Assembly: GCA_024699575.1 (NCBI GenBank)
Contig: JAILPF010000222.1
Coordinates: 1-5,164 of the forward strand
Length of the DNA stretch: 5,164 nucleotides
Reading direction: 5' to 3'
DNA from: Acetatifactor sp.
Lineage (GTDB): Bacteria > Bacillota > Clostridia > Lachnospirales > Lachnospiraceae
Both the position numbers and the translations under genes were made by a program. The notes under the pieces are model-generated. The model made no database searches, was not told the DNA's origin, and was given only the letters and a program-made list of their open reading frames with translations. Shown here one piece after another: positions 1-4,894 of this stretch (the first letter of the stretch is position 1; each line of letters starts with the position of its first letter).

Positions 1-294
1 TGATTTATTGCTATTGCTGTTGTTGTTATTTGAAGAGTTATTGTTGCTGTTGTTATTGTTGTTTGAAGAGTTGTTGCTGCTGTTGTTATTGTTGTTATTA
101 GAAGAGTTATTGCTGCTATTATTATTGTTGTTTGAATAATTATTTGAGCTATTGTTCTTAGAATTGTTAGAACTGTTATTGTTGTTATTGCTCATTTTAT
201 TGCCGGAATTATTGCCGGTATTTAAGCTTGTCATTCCCGGATTTTTGGAAAATGATTTGCTTGTGTTATAAGAATTTGATTCATTTTTTGACAT
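1..294 (-). CDS. Asn/Ser-rich low-complexity protein, 3' end cut off by window edge
   Basis: An open frame of 98 codons runs from an ATG at 294 off the left edge with no stop, so the protein is longer than seen. The start is chosen because AAGGAGA (304-310) lies 9 nt upstream; another ATG at 301 opens only a six-codon frame. The first ~35 residues are mixed (begins MSKNESNSYNTSKSFSKNPG). From about residue 36 the sequence is almost only Asn and Ser, in blocks of four to six Asn followed by SSNNSS. There is no signal peptide or membrane segment in the visible part, and nothing identifies a function. It lies 97 nt downstream of the DUF1700-type gene, on the same strand, and could be co-transcribed with it, although two palindromes sit in the gap. 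The remaining C-terminus could carry a domain that would identify it; I do not recognise the family. Confidence 0.75.
   Translation of the reverse strand, partial: MSKNESNSYNTSKSFSKNPGMTSLNTGNNSGNKMSNNNNNSSNNSKNNSSNNYSNNNNNSSNNSSNNNNNNSSNNSSNNNNNSNNNSSNNNNSNSNKS
31..132 (-). repeat. In-frame 33-36 bp imperfect tandem repeat (three copies)
   Basis: Three head-to-tail copies start at 31, 64 and 100 (spacings 33, 36, 33 bp). Each begins TGAAGAG (AGAAGAG in the third) on the plus strand and continues with GTT/ATT/GCT triplets. All lengths are multiples of three, so they encode 11-12 residue units of the form N5-6 SSNNSS in the minus-strand Asn-rich gene. A degenerate fourth copy may begin at 133. 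Copy number probably varies between strains by slippage (inference). Confidence 0.75.
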
Positions 295-339
295 AATACA
301 TGATCTCCTTTAATTTGCATTTTAGGTATTTAAGTCGAA

Positions 340-351
340 TCGATGCATCGA
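340..351. promoter_or_regulatory. Perfect 12-bp palindrome TCGATGCATCGA, possible operator
   Basis: TCGATGCATCGA is its own reverse complement. It lies in the 97-nt gap between the DUF1700-type gene and the Asn-rich gene, about 45 nt before the latter's start codon. A second inverted repeat, CACATA-T-TATGTG (365-377), lies 13 nt away. Neither is followed by a T run, so they look more like protein-binding sites than terminators. No convincing -35/-10 pair was found near them, so a regulatory role is a guess. Confidence 0.3.
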
Positions 352-391
352 AATCAGACTTATACACATATTATGTGCAAAAACAGAATCG

Positions 392-904
392 TTATTCACC
401 TTGAAATACTCGAATCAAAAAACGAACAAGAATCCAAATCAATATTATCGGCAAAATAAAATGCACAAACACAGTAACGCCTGCAATAATTAAAAATGAA
501 ATTGCCAATACTACAAGTACCAGTGAAATAACATTCCAAATTTTATGGAAAATAGAAGTCGATGTCACGTGCGCTCCATTATAATAGGAGTATTCGCTAT
601 CGCCGGAACCGTAAGTGTTTCCGCCACCGTAGAAATTTCCATTGGAATTACCGTTTCCATAGCCTGTATTCTCTTGATAACTGCTTTCCCGATATTCTCC
701 ATGTGAATTTGTATAAGTATCAATAATACTTTTTGCAATAAAACGAGGATTACCGATTTCGTCAATTGTCTCCTGTTCACTCTTTCCTTGAGGATTGTTT
801 TCTATATAATCTTTATAATAAGAAATATTTTCATTAATTTCATTTGGCGGAACCTGTCCACTCAGGCTCTCTTTTAATTCTTCTAAAAATTCCTGTTTAT
901 TCAT
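392..904 (-). CDS. HAAS/DUF1700-family two-TM membrane protein
   Basis: The 170-residue protein starts at an ATG preceded by AAGGAGGA (908-915). Residues 1-66 form the HAAS-type helical module typical of DUF1700 proteins: MNKQEFLEELKESL at the start, then ISYYKDYIE (28-36) and an EIGNPRFIAKSII segment (49-61). Residues 67-113 are a hydrophilic linker rich in Gly, Asn, Tyr and Ser. Two hydrophobic helices follow (about 123-147 and 148-167) and the chain ends FLIRVFQGE, so it should be a small inner-membrane protein with its HAAS domain in the cytoplasm. In Firmicutes such proteins often sit beside a PadR-type regulator and are linked to envelope stress or signalling; no PadR gene is visible here. 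The domain assignment is good; the role is unknown. The downstream neighbour is the Asn-rich gene. Confidence 0.82.
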   Translation of the reverse strand: MNKQEFLEELKESLSGQVPPNEINENISYYKDYIENNPQGKSEQETIDEIGNPRFIAKSIIDTYTNSHGEYRESSYQENTGYGNGNSNGNFYGGGNTYGSGDSEYSYYNGAHVTSTSIFHKIWNVISLVLVVLAISFLIIAGVTVFVHFILPIILIWILVRFLIRVFQGE

Positions 905-978
905 ATGTCCTCCTTAAACCACCCTATTGTAAATCTTATTGATTGAACGGAAATCAAAAAATCCTTCCGCTATAATCA

Positions 979-1009
979 AAAACAGTTTACCATATGGGCA
1001 AACTGTTTT
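979..1009 (-). terminator. Stem-loop, probable terminator after cheX
   Basis: A 13-bp stem (979-991 with 997-1009) encloses a 5-nt loop. In the minus-strand RNA every position pairs, with one U-G; in the plus strand that pair becomes A-C. It starts 70 nt after the CheX stop codon and is followed by a short U run (UUUUUGAUU). The stem is AT-rich, so it may be weak. On the plus strand it is followed, 5 nt later, by seven T, so it could also work in that direction. An operator for the next gene is the alternative. Confidence 0.45.
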
Positions 1010-1079
1010 GAACTTTTTTTATGTTTTTTTTAGAATACTTCGAAAAATTTTATCATGCTTTCAAATATCCGGGAAATCA

Positions 1080-1556
1080 CTACTCTTGTGAAACACAAAT
1101 ATAAATATTGATGAATTCTTCCCCTTCTGTTAATAATGGAACTCTGATTGATTGTATATCCGCCTGAAGTGTAAGTTTTGAACCTAACAATGAAAGCGGA
1201 GGTGTGATATCAATCAAAATACCCTGGGATGAAAACAGTGTTGCCGTACTTCCCATAATCATATTACAAAGCTCACCAAGTGCTGAGCGTGATAACTCGT
1301 CCAATTCCGCAACCGGCATACCGCCCATCATTCTGCTGGCGATTTCTTTTGCTCTCTCCACAGACATAACCAGTAAAACCTGGCCTTTCATCTCGCCGGT
1401 AACACCAACCTGGATGATAAATATACGATTATCAAATTTGAGTGTGCCAACTGCCGGCTTTCCAACCTGCAGTTTCATCTGTACCATACTTTCAAAAATA
1501 TTTAAACTGGACTGTAAAAATGGATTGATATGTTTTACGTCTAACGCTTTCTTCAT
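1080..1556 (-). CDS. cheX: CheX-family chemotaxis phosphatase (CheY-P phosphatase)
   Basis: A 158-residue cytoplasmic protein of the CheC/CheX/FliY phosphatase superfamily. The start is set at 1556 (MKKALDVKHINPF) because GGAGGAAT (1561-1568) lies 7 nt upstream. The frame stays open to an ATG at 1583, but that start would translate through the ribosome binding site. The active-site helix reads ALGELCNMIMG, giving the E-x2-N signature at Glu95 and Asn98. A single such motif and the short length fit CheX rather than CheC, which usually has two motifs, or FliY, which has an extra FliN domain. The N-terminus (NPFLQSSLNIFESM) and the GEMKGQVLLVM strand match the CheX fold. Known role of the family: removing phosphate from CheY-P to end the motor signal. 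It lies downstream of the chemoreceptor gene but has its own candidate promoters. Confidence 0.88.
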   Translation of the reverse strand: MKKALDVKHINPFLQSSLNIFESMVQMKLQVGKPAVGTLKFDNRIFIIQVGVTGEMKGQVLLVMSVERAKEIASRMMGGMPVAELDELSRSALGELCNMIMGSTATLFSSQGILIDITPPLSLLGSKLTLQADIQSIRVPLLTEGEEFINIYICVSQE

Positions 1557-1587
1557 CTTTATTCCTCCATAGAAACTTCTCAACTGT

Positions 1588-1616
1588 ATTCTACTATTAA
1601 TCTAGTGTATTTACAA
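1588..1616 (-). promoter_or_regulatory. Candidate sigma-A promoter for cheX (proximal)
   Basis: On the minus strand TTGTAA (1611-1616) and TAGAAT (1588-1593) are separated by exactly 17 nt, matching four and five of six consensus bases. Transcription would begin near 1581, about 25 nt before the CheX start codon, with the ribosome binding site inside the short leader. Confidence 0.5.
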
Positions 1617-1652
1617 TATAATTTTCAGAAATTCAATAACATTCTAATATAA

Positions 1653-1660
1653 ATTATATC
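1653..1660 (-). promoter_or_regulatory. Candidate extended -10 promoter for cheX (distal)
   Basis: The minus strand carries a perfect TATAAT (1653-1658) preceded by the TG-N extension. The -35 region at 16-18 nt spacing is poor, as is common for extended -10 promoters. The leader would be about 90 nt and would include the proximal promoter. Confidence 0.4.
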
Positions 1661-1709
1661 AGATTTCGGGCTGAAATGATAGAATCAAAACAGTTTTTTA
1701 GAATCATAC

Positions 1710-1738
1710 AAGGGGACACGCACAAAGCGCATCCCCTT
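1710..1738 (-). terminator. GC-rich stem-loop downstream of the chemoreceptor gene
   Basis: A 12-bp stem (1710-1721 with 1727-1738), AAGGGGAUGCGC against GCGUGUCCCCUU in the minus-strand RNA, has two wobble pairs and a 5-nt loop. The wobbles become A-C mismatches on the plus strand, so it is built for the minus transcript. It begins 32 nt after the receptor stop codon, the expected place for a terminator. The following sequence (GUAUGAUUCU) is not a proper U run, so it may only partly terminate, or may mainly protect the mRNA 3' end. Confidence 0.55.
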
Positions 1739-1770
1739 CATACTTCTAAATTTCATCCGTAAAAATATTT

Positions 1771-3798
1771 TTAAATCTTAAATCTCTTAACTTCTACGTT
1801 AATATTCTCGGTTGCCTCAGCAACAGCAAGTGAAGTACTTGCCACCTTCTGGCTGCTGTCTGCAACTTTTCTTGAACTTTCGGTAAGACTGTCTACCGTA
1901 GCACTGATCTCTTCTGTAGAAGCGCCCTGTTCCTCAGCAACAGATGCCATATTGGTAGCTACGTCATTAATCTTAACCATCTTCTCAGCCATTTCCGTCA
2001 TAATGGAATTGGTACGATTCAATTCATCATAAATCTGCTGGAAGCTTTCTGCAGCATTTTCAACTGCTCCGGCACTTTCATGAATCATGGTAATATTGGA
2101 TTCAGATTTCTTAGATAGTTCATCTACCTTACCGGTCATTTCGCGAATAATCTCAGCAATCTGAGTGGTTGCTTCTTCACTGTTATTAGCAAGCTGTCCG
2201 ATTTCGGTTGCTACAACCGCAAAACCTTTACCTGCTTCACCGGCTCTTGCAGCCTCAATACTTGCATTCAAAGAAAGTAAGTTTGTCTGGCTTGCAATGG
2301 AATTGATAAGATCGATAATTTCGTTAATCTTTCTGGCTGCTTCATCAACGCCACGTACTGCCTGATCCATATCTGTCATAGATACAGCGATAGTACTCAT
2401 ACGATCTCTAACATGACTCATATCTTTCTGCTCTTCATGTGCCTGTTCTACCAAAAGATTCATCGTCTTCTGCGTAGTCTGTTCATCATCCATCAAATCG
2501 CTGAAGGTCTGAGCAAGTTCGGTTGCGTTTTCTGCAACTTCATTAACAGCAAGTGCCATGCTTTCCATATTCATTCGAATCTGTTCCATAGATTCAGACT
2601 GCTGTGCAGCTTCCACTTCTAACTGTTCAGAAGCCTGTCTTGAAGAATCTACTTCTTCGGTAAGTGTACTTGAAACATCGGATAACGTTCCAAGTGTACC
2701 ATGCATCTTAGAAACAAATTCTTTCATACTCTTATTAATGTAAGAGATTTCGTCGTTACCTTTATCGTCAATATTTACAGTGAAATCACCATCTGTAATT
2801 AATTTGATATCATCAGTCAACTTATTAACCGGTTTACGAATCAATCTGGTAGCTGTGAGACGAAGAAATACGGTTGTAAGTGAAATACCTAATATACTAA
2901 AGATAATAACGAAAATAATCAGATAATAAATATCCTTCATTACAGCGCCTCTGGAAGCATATGTAAGGAAAATCCAATCTGTATTCTTAATTTTGTTTGC
3001 TGTAGCAATGTATGTATTTTTACCATCTTTTAATGTAATCTGATCACCATCGTTAACTTCAAGATGGTTCGCAACACTCTGTAAGAATTTATCATCCGGT
3101 GCGTCAGAAATCAATGTACCTTCAAGATTATTATCTTCATATACAAGGATCAGGCCCTGACTGGTAACAAGCATACCTTTTCCATTACCAATAACATCGA
3201 TGCTGGAAATAATATCTTTGATACCACTTAACATAAGATCGGCACCAACAACACCATCTCTACCATCCTGCAACTTAATATGACGGGTTACTGTATCACA
3301 CAATCCACCGGTATCCTTATCAAAATAAGGAACGTCATAGTGAATAAATCCTTCCTGTTCAAAAGCTCCAAGGTACCAAGGTTTTTCTGTTACAACGTAA
3401 TCCGGCCCCGGATCCCATCCATTTGGTACTAAAAATGCACCGTCAGAACATGCAAGGTAAACACCTGTTGGAATAACATCACTATATTCCATCGTCTTTT
3501 TTAAATAATTCATTATTTCATTATCATCCTTATAAGGAACCTCGGCTAAACCGTCTGCAACACCGTTAAGATAACCAAATGTACTATCTAACTGTGCATC
3601 AATTAATCTTGCATCAGATTCTGTAGTTTCTTTCAAGGTTGAATTCATCAACTGATTGATTACCATTCCACCTCTAGTTCCAATACCAACCAACAATGTG
3701 ATCAGTCCCAAAAAAATCAGTGGAACAACTACATTCGTAAGTTTCGTAGCTATACTTCGCTTAACAATACCCTTTCCGTTTACTTTTCCTTTACTCAT
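1771..3798 (-). CDS. Methyl-accepting chemotaxis protein with dCache-type sensor
   Basis: A 675-residue transmembrane chemoreceptor that controls the CheA kinase in response to an external ligand. The ATG at 3798 follows AAGGAGG (3806-3812) by 7 nt. Layout: cytoplasmic N-tail with basic residues; TM1 about 21-43; extracellular dCache-like domain about 45-285, with KPWYLGA (139-145), YFDKDTG (158-164) and VVGADL (183-188); TM2 about 290-312; HAMP about 313-367; then a long signalling coiled coil. The hairpin tip is the highly conserved [20 protein letters not shown] (508-527). About 22 heptads lie on each side of the tip, which fits the 44-heptad class usual in Firmicutes. A consensus methylation site [10 protein letters not shown] lies at 618-627 (Glu622, Glu623). 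There is no C-terminal NWETF-type tether. The residues around 134-142 resemble the amino-acid-binding dCache motif but with Lys for Arg, so an amino-acid-like ligand is possible. It is the only receptor in view; the nearest chemotaxis partner is CheX downstream. Confidence 0.95.
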   Translation of the reverse strand: MSKGKVNGKGIVKRSIATKLTNVVVPLIFLGLITLLVGIGTRGGMVINQLMNSTLKETTESDARLIDAQLDSTFGYLNGVADGLAEVPYKDDNEIMNYLKKTMEYSDVIPTGVYLACSDGAFLVPNGWDPGPDYVVTEKPWYLGAFEQEGFIHYDVPYFDKDTGGLCDTVTRHIKLQDGRDGVVGADLMLSGIKDIISSIDVIGNGKGMLVTSQGLILVYEDNNLEGTLISDAPDDKFLQSVANHLEVNDGDQITLKDGKNTYIATANKIKNTDWIFLTYASRGAVMKDIYYLIIFVIIFSILGISLTTVFLRLTATRLIRKPVNKLTDDIKLITDGDFTVNIDDKGNDEISYINKSMKEFVSKMHGTLGTLSDVSSTLTEEVDSSRQASEQLEVEAAQQSESMEQIRMNMESMALAVNEVAENATELAQTFSDLMDDEQTTQKTMNLLVEQAHEEQKDMSHVRDRMSTIAVSMTDMDQAVRGVDEAARKINEIIDLINSIASQTNLLSLNASIEAARAGEAGKGFAVVATEIGQLANNSEEATTQIAEIIREMTGKVDELSKKSESNITMIHESAGAVENAAESFQQIYDELNRTNSIMTEMAEKMVKINDVATNMASVAEEQGASTEEISATVDSLTESSRKVADSSQKVASTSLAVAEATENINVEVKRFKI

Positions 3799-3851
3799 AT
3801 TTCTGCCTCCTTGTATAGTAAAATATTTTTAGAACCTGTATTACAAGTTCT

Positions 3852-3860
3852 ATTGTACCA
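3852..3860 (-). promoter_or_regulatory. Candidate extended -10 promoter for the chemoreceptor gene
   Basis: TACAAT on the minus strand (3852-3857) is preceded by TG and one base, an extended -10. No good -35 was found. It would start transcription near 3845, giving a leader of about 47 nt that contains the ribosome binding site. An 8-bp inverted repeat (3832-3839 with 3843-3850, one G-U) overlaps the expected start. No flagellar sigma-D type promoter (TAAA and GCCGATAA) was seen in this region. Confidence 0.35.
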
Positions 3861-4043
3861 TAAATAAAAGATTAGTGGTATTATTTTCTAAATATAATAC
3901 AAGATTATTTTAATATTATGTAATCTTTTTTTAAATTAGTGTTTTGCCTGAATTTTACAACTTCAATTTTGTTAAACACATCCTTTACATGTTTGCTTCT
4001 AAAAAAACCGGTTTTAAATGCAGCGCAATAACGTCTGCGTGTA

Positions 4044-4077
4044 TTTTATACAAGAAACAAATTTTTCTTGTATAAAA
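4044..4077. repeat. Perfect 14-bp inverted repeat
   Basis: TTTTATACAAGAAA (4044-4057) is mirrored exactly by TTTCTTGTATAAAA (4064-4077) around a 6-nt centre. It lies just past the tRNA terminator and about 250 nt before the receptor start codon. It has no T run on either side, so it is not a standard terminator. It could be a second, back-up stem for tRNA operon termination or processing, or a binding site for a dimeric regulator. Confidence 0.6.
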
Positions 4078-4083
4078 GGGCGT

Positions 4084-4117
4084 AAAAAAAGATCCCAAAC
4101 TAATGTCTGTGATCTTT
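4084..4117 (-). terminator. Intrinsic terminator of the rRNA-tRNA operon
   Basis: In the minus-strand RNA, AAAGAUC pairs with GAUCUUU, then after one A-G mismatch CAGAC pairs with GUUUG around an AUUA loop. Seven U residues follow (4084-4090, three of them in the stem). It begins 3 nt after the mature tRNA-Arg end, so it closes the tRNA run. Confidence 0.85.
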
Positions 4118-4120
4118 CAA

Positions 4121-4194
4121 TGTGCGTTAGAGGATTCGAACCCCCGACCTTTTGGTCCGTAGCCAAACGCTCTATCCAGCTGAGCTAAACGCAC
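4121..4194 (-). tRNA. tRNA-Arg (anticodon ACG)
   Basis: A full cloverleaf of 74 nt: acceptor GTGCGTT/AACGCAC, D-arm GCTC/GAGC, anticodon stem TTTGG/CCAAA around loop CTACGGA, T-loop TTCGAAT and discriminator A. The A34 should be edited to inosine to read CGU, CGC and CGA. The T-stem (GGGGG/CCTCT) contains two G-U pairs. CCA is not encoded. It is the last gene of the tRNA run. Confidence 0.97.
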
Positions 4195-4208
4195 ACATTA
4201 TAAATGGC

Positions 4209-4229
4209 TTTTTGATATAAAATCAAAAA
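4209..4229 (-). other. Stem-loop in the Leu-Arg tRNA spacer
   Basis: UUUUUGAU pairs with AUCAAAAA (8 bp, 5-nt loop) immediately after the tRNA-Leu discriminator. The arms are AT-rich, and the minus strand shows no U run after it. It lies where RNase Z and RNase P must separate the two tRNAs. Confidence 0.5.
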
Positions 4230-4313
4230 TGCCGGCGACCGGACTTGAACCGGTACGGGTTTGACCCCGCAGGATTTTAAGTCCTGTGCGTCTGCCAATT
4301 CCGCCACGCCGGC
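4230..4313 (-). tRNA. tRNA-Leu (anticodon UAA)
   Basis: At 84 nt it has the long variable arm of class II tRNAs. Acceptor GCCGGCG/CGCCGGC, anticodon stem CAGGA/TCCTG around loop CTTAAAA, T-stem ACCGG/CCGGT and discriminator A, the leucine identity base. CCA is not encoded. The spacer to tRNA-Arg contains an 8-bp hairpin. Confidence 0.97.
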
Positions 4314-4315
4314 AT

Positions 4316-4350
4316 AAGAAAATCTACATACACTGTATATAAATTTTCTT
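4316..4350 (-). other. 17-bp stem-loop in the Val-Leu tRNA spacer
   Basis: Positions 4316-4332 pair with 4334-4350 in the minus-strand RNA at all 17 positions, including two U-G pairs; the innermost pairs must open to form a loop. On the plus strand the two wobbles are A-C mismatches, so the structure suits the transcribed strand. It is the longest stem in the tRNA run and ends 2 nt before the mature tRNA-Leu 5' end. Confidence 0.65.
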
Positions 4351-4368
4351 AGAACGAAAAATCGTTCT
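4351..4368 (-). other. Second stem-loop in the Val-Leu tRNA spacer
   Basis: AGAACGA pairs with UCGUUCU (7 bp) around a 4-nt U loop. It abuts the 17-bp stem at 4316-4350 with no gap, so the two together take up 53 of the 59 nt between tRNA-Val and tRNA-Leu. Confidence 0.55.
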
Positions 4369-4372
4369 TAAA

Positions 4373-4445
4373 TGGGACCAACAGGGCTCGAACCTGTGAC
4401 CCCCTGCTTGTAAGGCAGGTGCTCTCCCAGCTGAGCTATGATCCC
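4373..4445 (-). tRNA. tRNA-Val (anticodon UAC)
   Basis: A 73-nt cloverleaf: acceptor GGGATCA/TGGTCCC with one U-G pair, anticodon stem CCTGC/GCAGG around loop CTTACAA, T-stem ACAGG/CCTGT with loop TTCGAGC, discriminator A. CCA is not encoded. Confidence 0.97.
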
Positions 4446-4457
4446 ATTATTTAATTA

Positions 4458-4473
4458 TGATTCTTTCGAATCA
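4458..4473 (-). other. GAAA-tetraloop hairpin in the Asp-Val tRNA spacer
   Basis: In the minus-strand RNA UGAUUC pairs with GAAUCA (6 bp) around GAAA, a GNRA tetraloop. It begins 2 nt after the tRNA-Asp discriminator. Confidence 0.55.
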
Positions 4474-4475
4474 AA

Positions 4476-4549
4476 CGACCCAGATGGGACTCGAACCCAC
4501 GACCTCCGCCGTGACAGGGCGGCGCTCTAACCAACTGAGCCACTAGGCC
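4476..4549 (-). tRNA. tRNA-Asp (anticodon GUC)
   Basis: A 74-nt cloverleaf: acceptor GGCCTAG/CTGGGTC with two wobble pairs, anticodon stem CCGCC/GGCGG around loop CTGTCAC, T-loop TTCGAGT. The discriminator is G, as expected for aspartate. CCA is not encoded. The spacer to tRNA-Thr (4550-4571) has only a weak all-AT inverted repeat. Confidence 0.97.
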
Positions 4550-4571
4550 ATATAAAATATATTCTGTAAAT

Positions 4572-4644
4572 AGCCGACGATCGGACTTGAACCGATAACC
4601 TGCTGATTACAAATCAGCTGCTCTGCCAATTGAGCCACGTCGGC
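4572..4644 (-). tRNA. tRNA-Thr (anticodon UGU)
   Basis: A 73-nt cloverleaf: acceptor GCCGACG/CGTCGGC, anticodon stem GCTGA/TCAGC around loop TTTGTAA, T-stem ATCGG/CCGAT with loop TTCAAGT, discriminator U. CCA is not encoded. Confidence 0.97.
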
Positions 4645-4646
4645 AT

Positions 4647-4662
4647 TTGTACTTGCGTACAA
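4647..4662 (-). other. GCAA-tetraloop hairpin in the CAU-Thr tRNA spacer
   Basis: UUGUAC pairs with GUACAA (6 bp, perfect) around GCAA in the minus-strand RNA, a GNRA tetraloop. It ends 2 nt before the mature tRNA-Thr 5' end. Confidence 0.55.
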
Positions 4663-4666
4663 CTAA

Positions 4667-4680
4667 GAACGCGCACGTTC
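4667..4680 (-). other. UGCG-loop hairpin in the CAU-Thr tRNA spacer
   Basis: GAACG pairs with CGUUC (5 bp) around UGCG in the minus-strand RNA, a loop of the UNCG pattern although the closing pair is G-C rather than C-G. It is the first of two hairpins in this 41-nt spacer. Confidence 0.5.
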
Positions 4681-4685
4681 GTTAG

Positions 4686-4759
4686 TGGACCTTCGGGGAC
4701 TCGAACCCAGGACCGATCGGTTATGAGCCGATTGCTCTGACCAACTGAGCTAAAGGTCC
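4686..4759 (-). tRNA. tRNA with CAU anticodon, probably Ile2 (else elongator Met)
   Basis: A 74-nt cloverleaf: acceptor GGACCTT/AAGGTCC, anticodon stem ATCGG/CCGAT around loop CTCATAA, discriminator A. It is not the initiator: position 1 pairs normally and the anticodon stem lacks three consecutive G-C pairs. The acceptor has C4-G69 and C5-G68, the pairs by which TilS tells tRNA-Ile2 from elongator Met in E. coli, so the C34 may be converted to lysidine to read AUA. The T-stem carries a U-C mismatch (plus positions 4709 and 4695). CCA is not encoded. Confidence 0.93.
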
Positions 4760-4789
4760 ATAGAAAATATAGCAAATTAACAGCTAAAA

Positions 4790-4861
4790 TGACCCCAAGG
4801 GGATTTGAACCCCTGTTACCGCCGTGAAAGGGCGGTGTCTTAACCGCTTGACCATGGGGCC
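4790..4861 (-). tRNA. tRNA-Glu (anticodon UUC)
   Basis: A 72-nt cloverleaf: acceptor GGCCCCA/TGGGGTC, anticodon stem CCGCC/GGCGG around loop CTTTCAC, T-stem AGGGG/CCCCT with loop TTCAAAT, discriminator A. CCA is not encoded. The spacer to the CAU tRNA (4760-4789) has only a weak 4-bp inverted repeat. Confidence 0.97.
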
Positions 4862-4867
4862 ACAGCA

Positions 4868-4887
4868 ACTAGTATATCAATACCAGT
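4868..4887 (-). other. 8-bp stem-loop in the Asn-Glu tRNA spacer
   Basis: ACUGGUAU pairs with AUACUAGU in the minus-strand RNA (8 bp with one G-U) around a UGAU loop. The G-U becomes A-C on the plus strand. Confidence 0.5.
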
Positions 4888-4894
4888 AGTTAGT

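Larger units (their letters stand above)
3799..4120. other. Non-coding stretch between tRNA operon and chemoreceptor gene
   Basis: No convincing gene lies in these 322 nt on either strand. In minus-strand order the stretch holds the tRNA terminator (4084-4117), a 14-bp inverted repeat (4044-4077), a 12-bp palindrome AAAACCGGTTTT (4004-4015), a plain AT-rich segment, a 7-bp inverted repeat followed by plus-strand T residues (3901-3932), and the candidate receptor promoter (3852-3860). Confidence 0.6.

Noticed and set aside
31..132. CRISPR-like periodic repeat at 33-36 bp
   Set aside because: Copies touch each other with no unique spacers, and the variation follows codons of a low-complexity protein.
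281..301. Six-codon frame from the ATG at 301, possible leader peptide
   Set aside because: Its ATG is only 2 nt from the ribosome binding site, and the frame ends inside the Asn-rich gene; the start at 294 has normal spacing.
445..452. GCCGATAA on the minus strand, a perfect sigma-D type -10
   Set aside because: It lies inside the DUF1700 coding region and no TAAA occurs about 15 nt upstream, so it is probably chance.
565..780. Minus-strand 71-codon frame inside the DUF1700 gene
   Set aside because: Out-of-frame overlap with a gene that has domain support; its composition looks random.
1204..1572. Plus-strand open frame of 122 codons antisense to cheX
   Set aside because: It is the shadow of a well-supported gene on the minus strand, with no ribosome binding site or recognisable protein features of its own.
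1557..1583. Longer CheX start beginning MRSFYGGIK
   Set aside because: The added codons run over the GGAGG ribosome binding site, and the resulting N-terminal extension does not look like the family; the start at 1556 is properly spaced.
2165..2743. Three plus-strand open frames opposite the chemoreceptor
   Set aside because: They are antisense shadows of the conserved coiled-coil region.
3901..3932. Inverted repeat AAGATTA/TAATCTT followed by T residues on the plus strand
   Set aside because: It resembles a plus-strand terminator, but the stem is only 7 bp, nearly all A-T, with a 13-nt loop, and no plus-strand gene leads into it.
4004..4015. Palindrome AAAACCGGTTTT as an operator
   Set aside because: It is a perfect 12-mer but lies over 200 nt from the receptor start in AT-rich sequence, with no promoter beside it; too weak to call alone.
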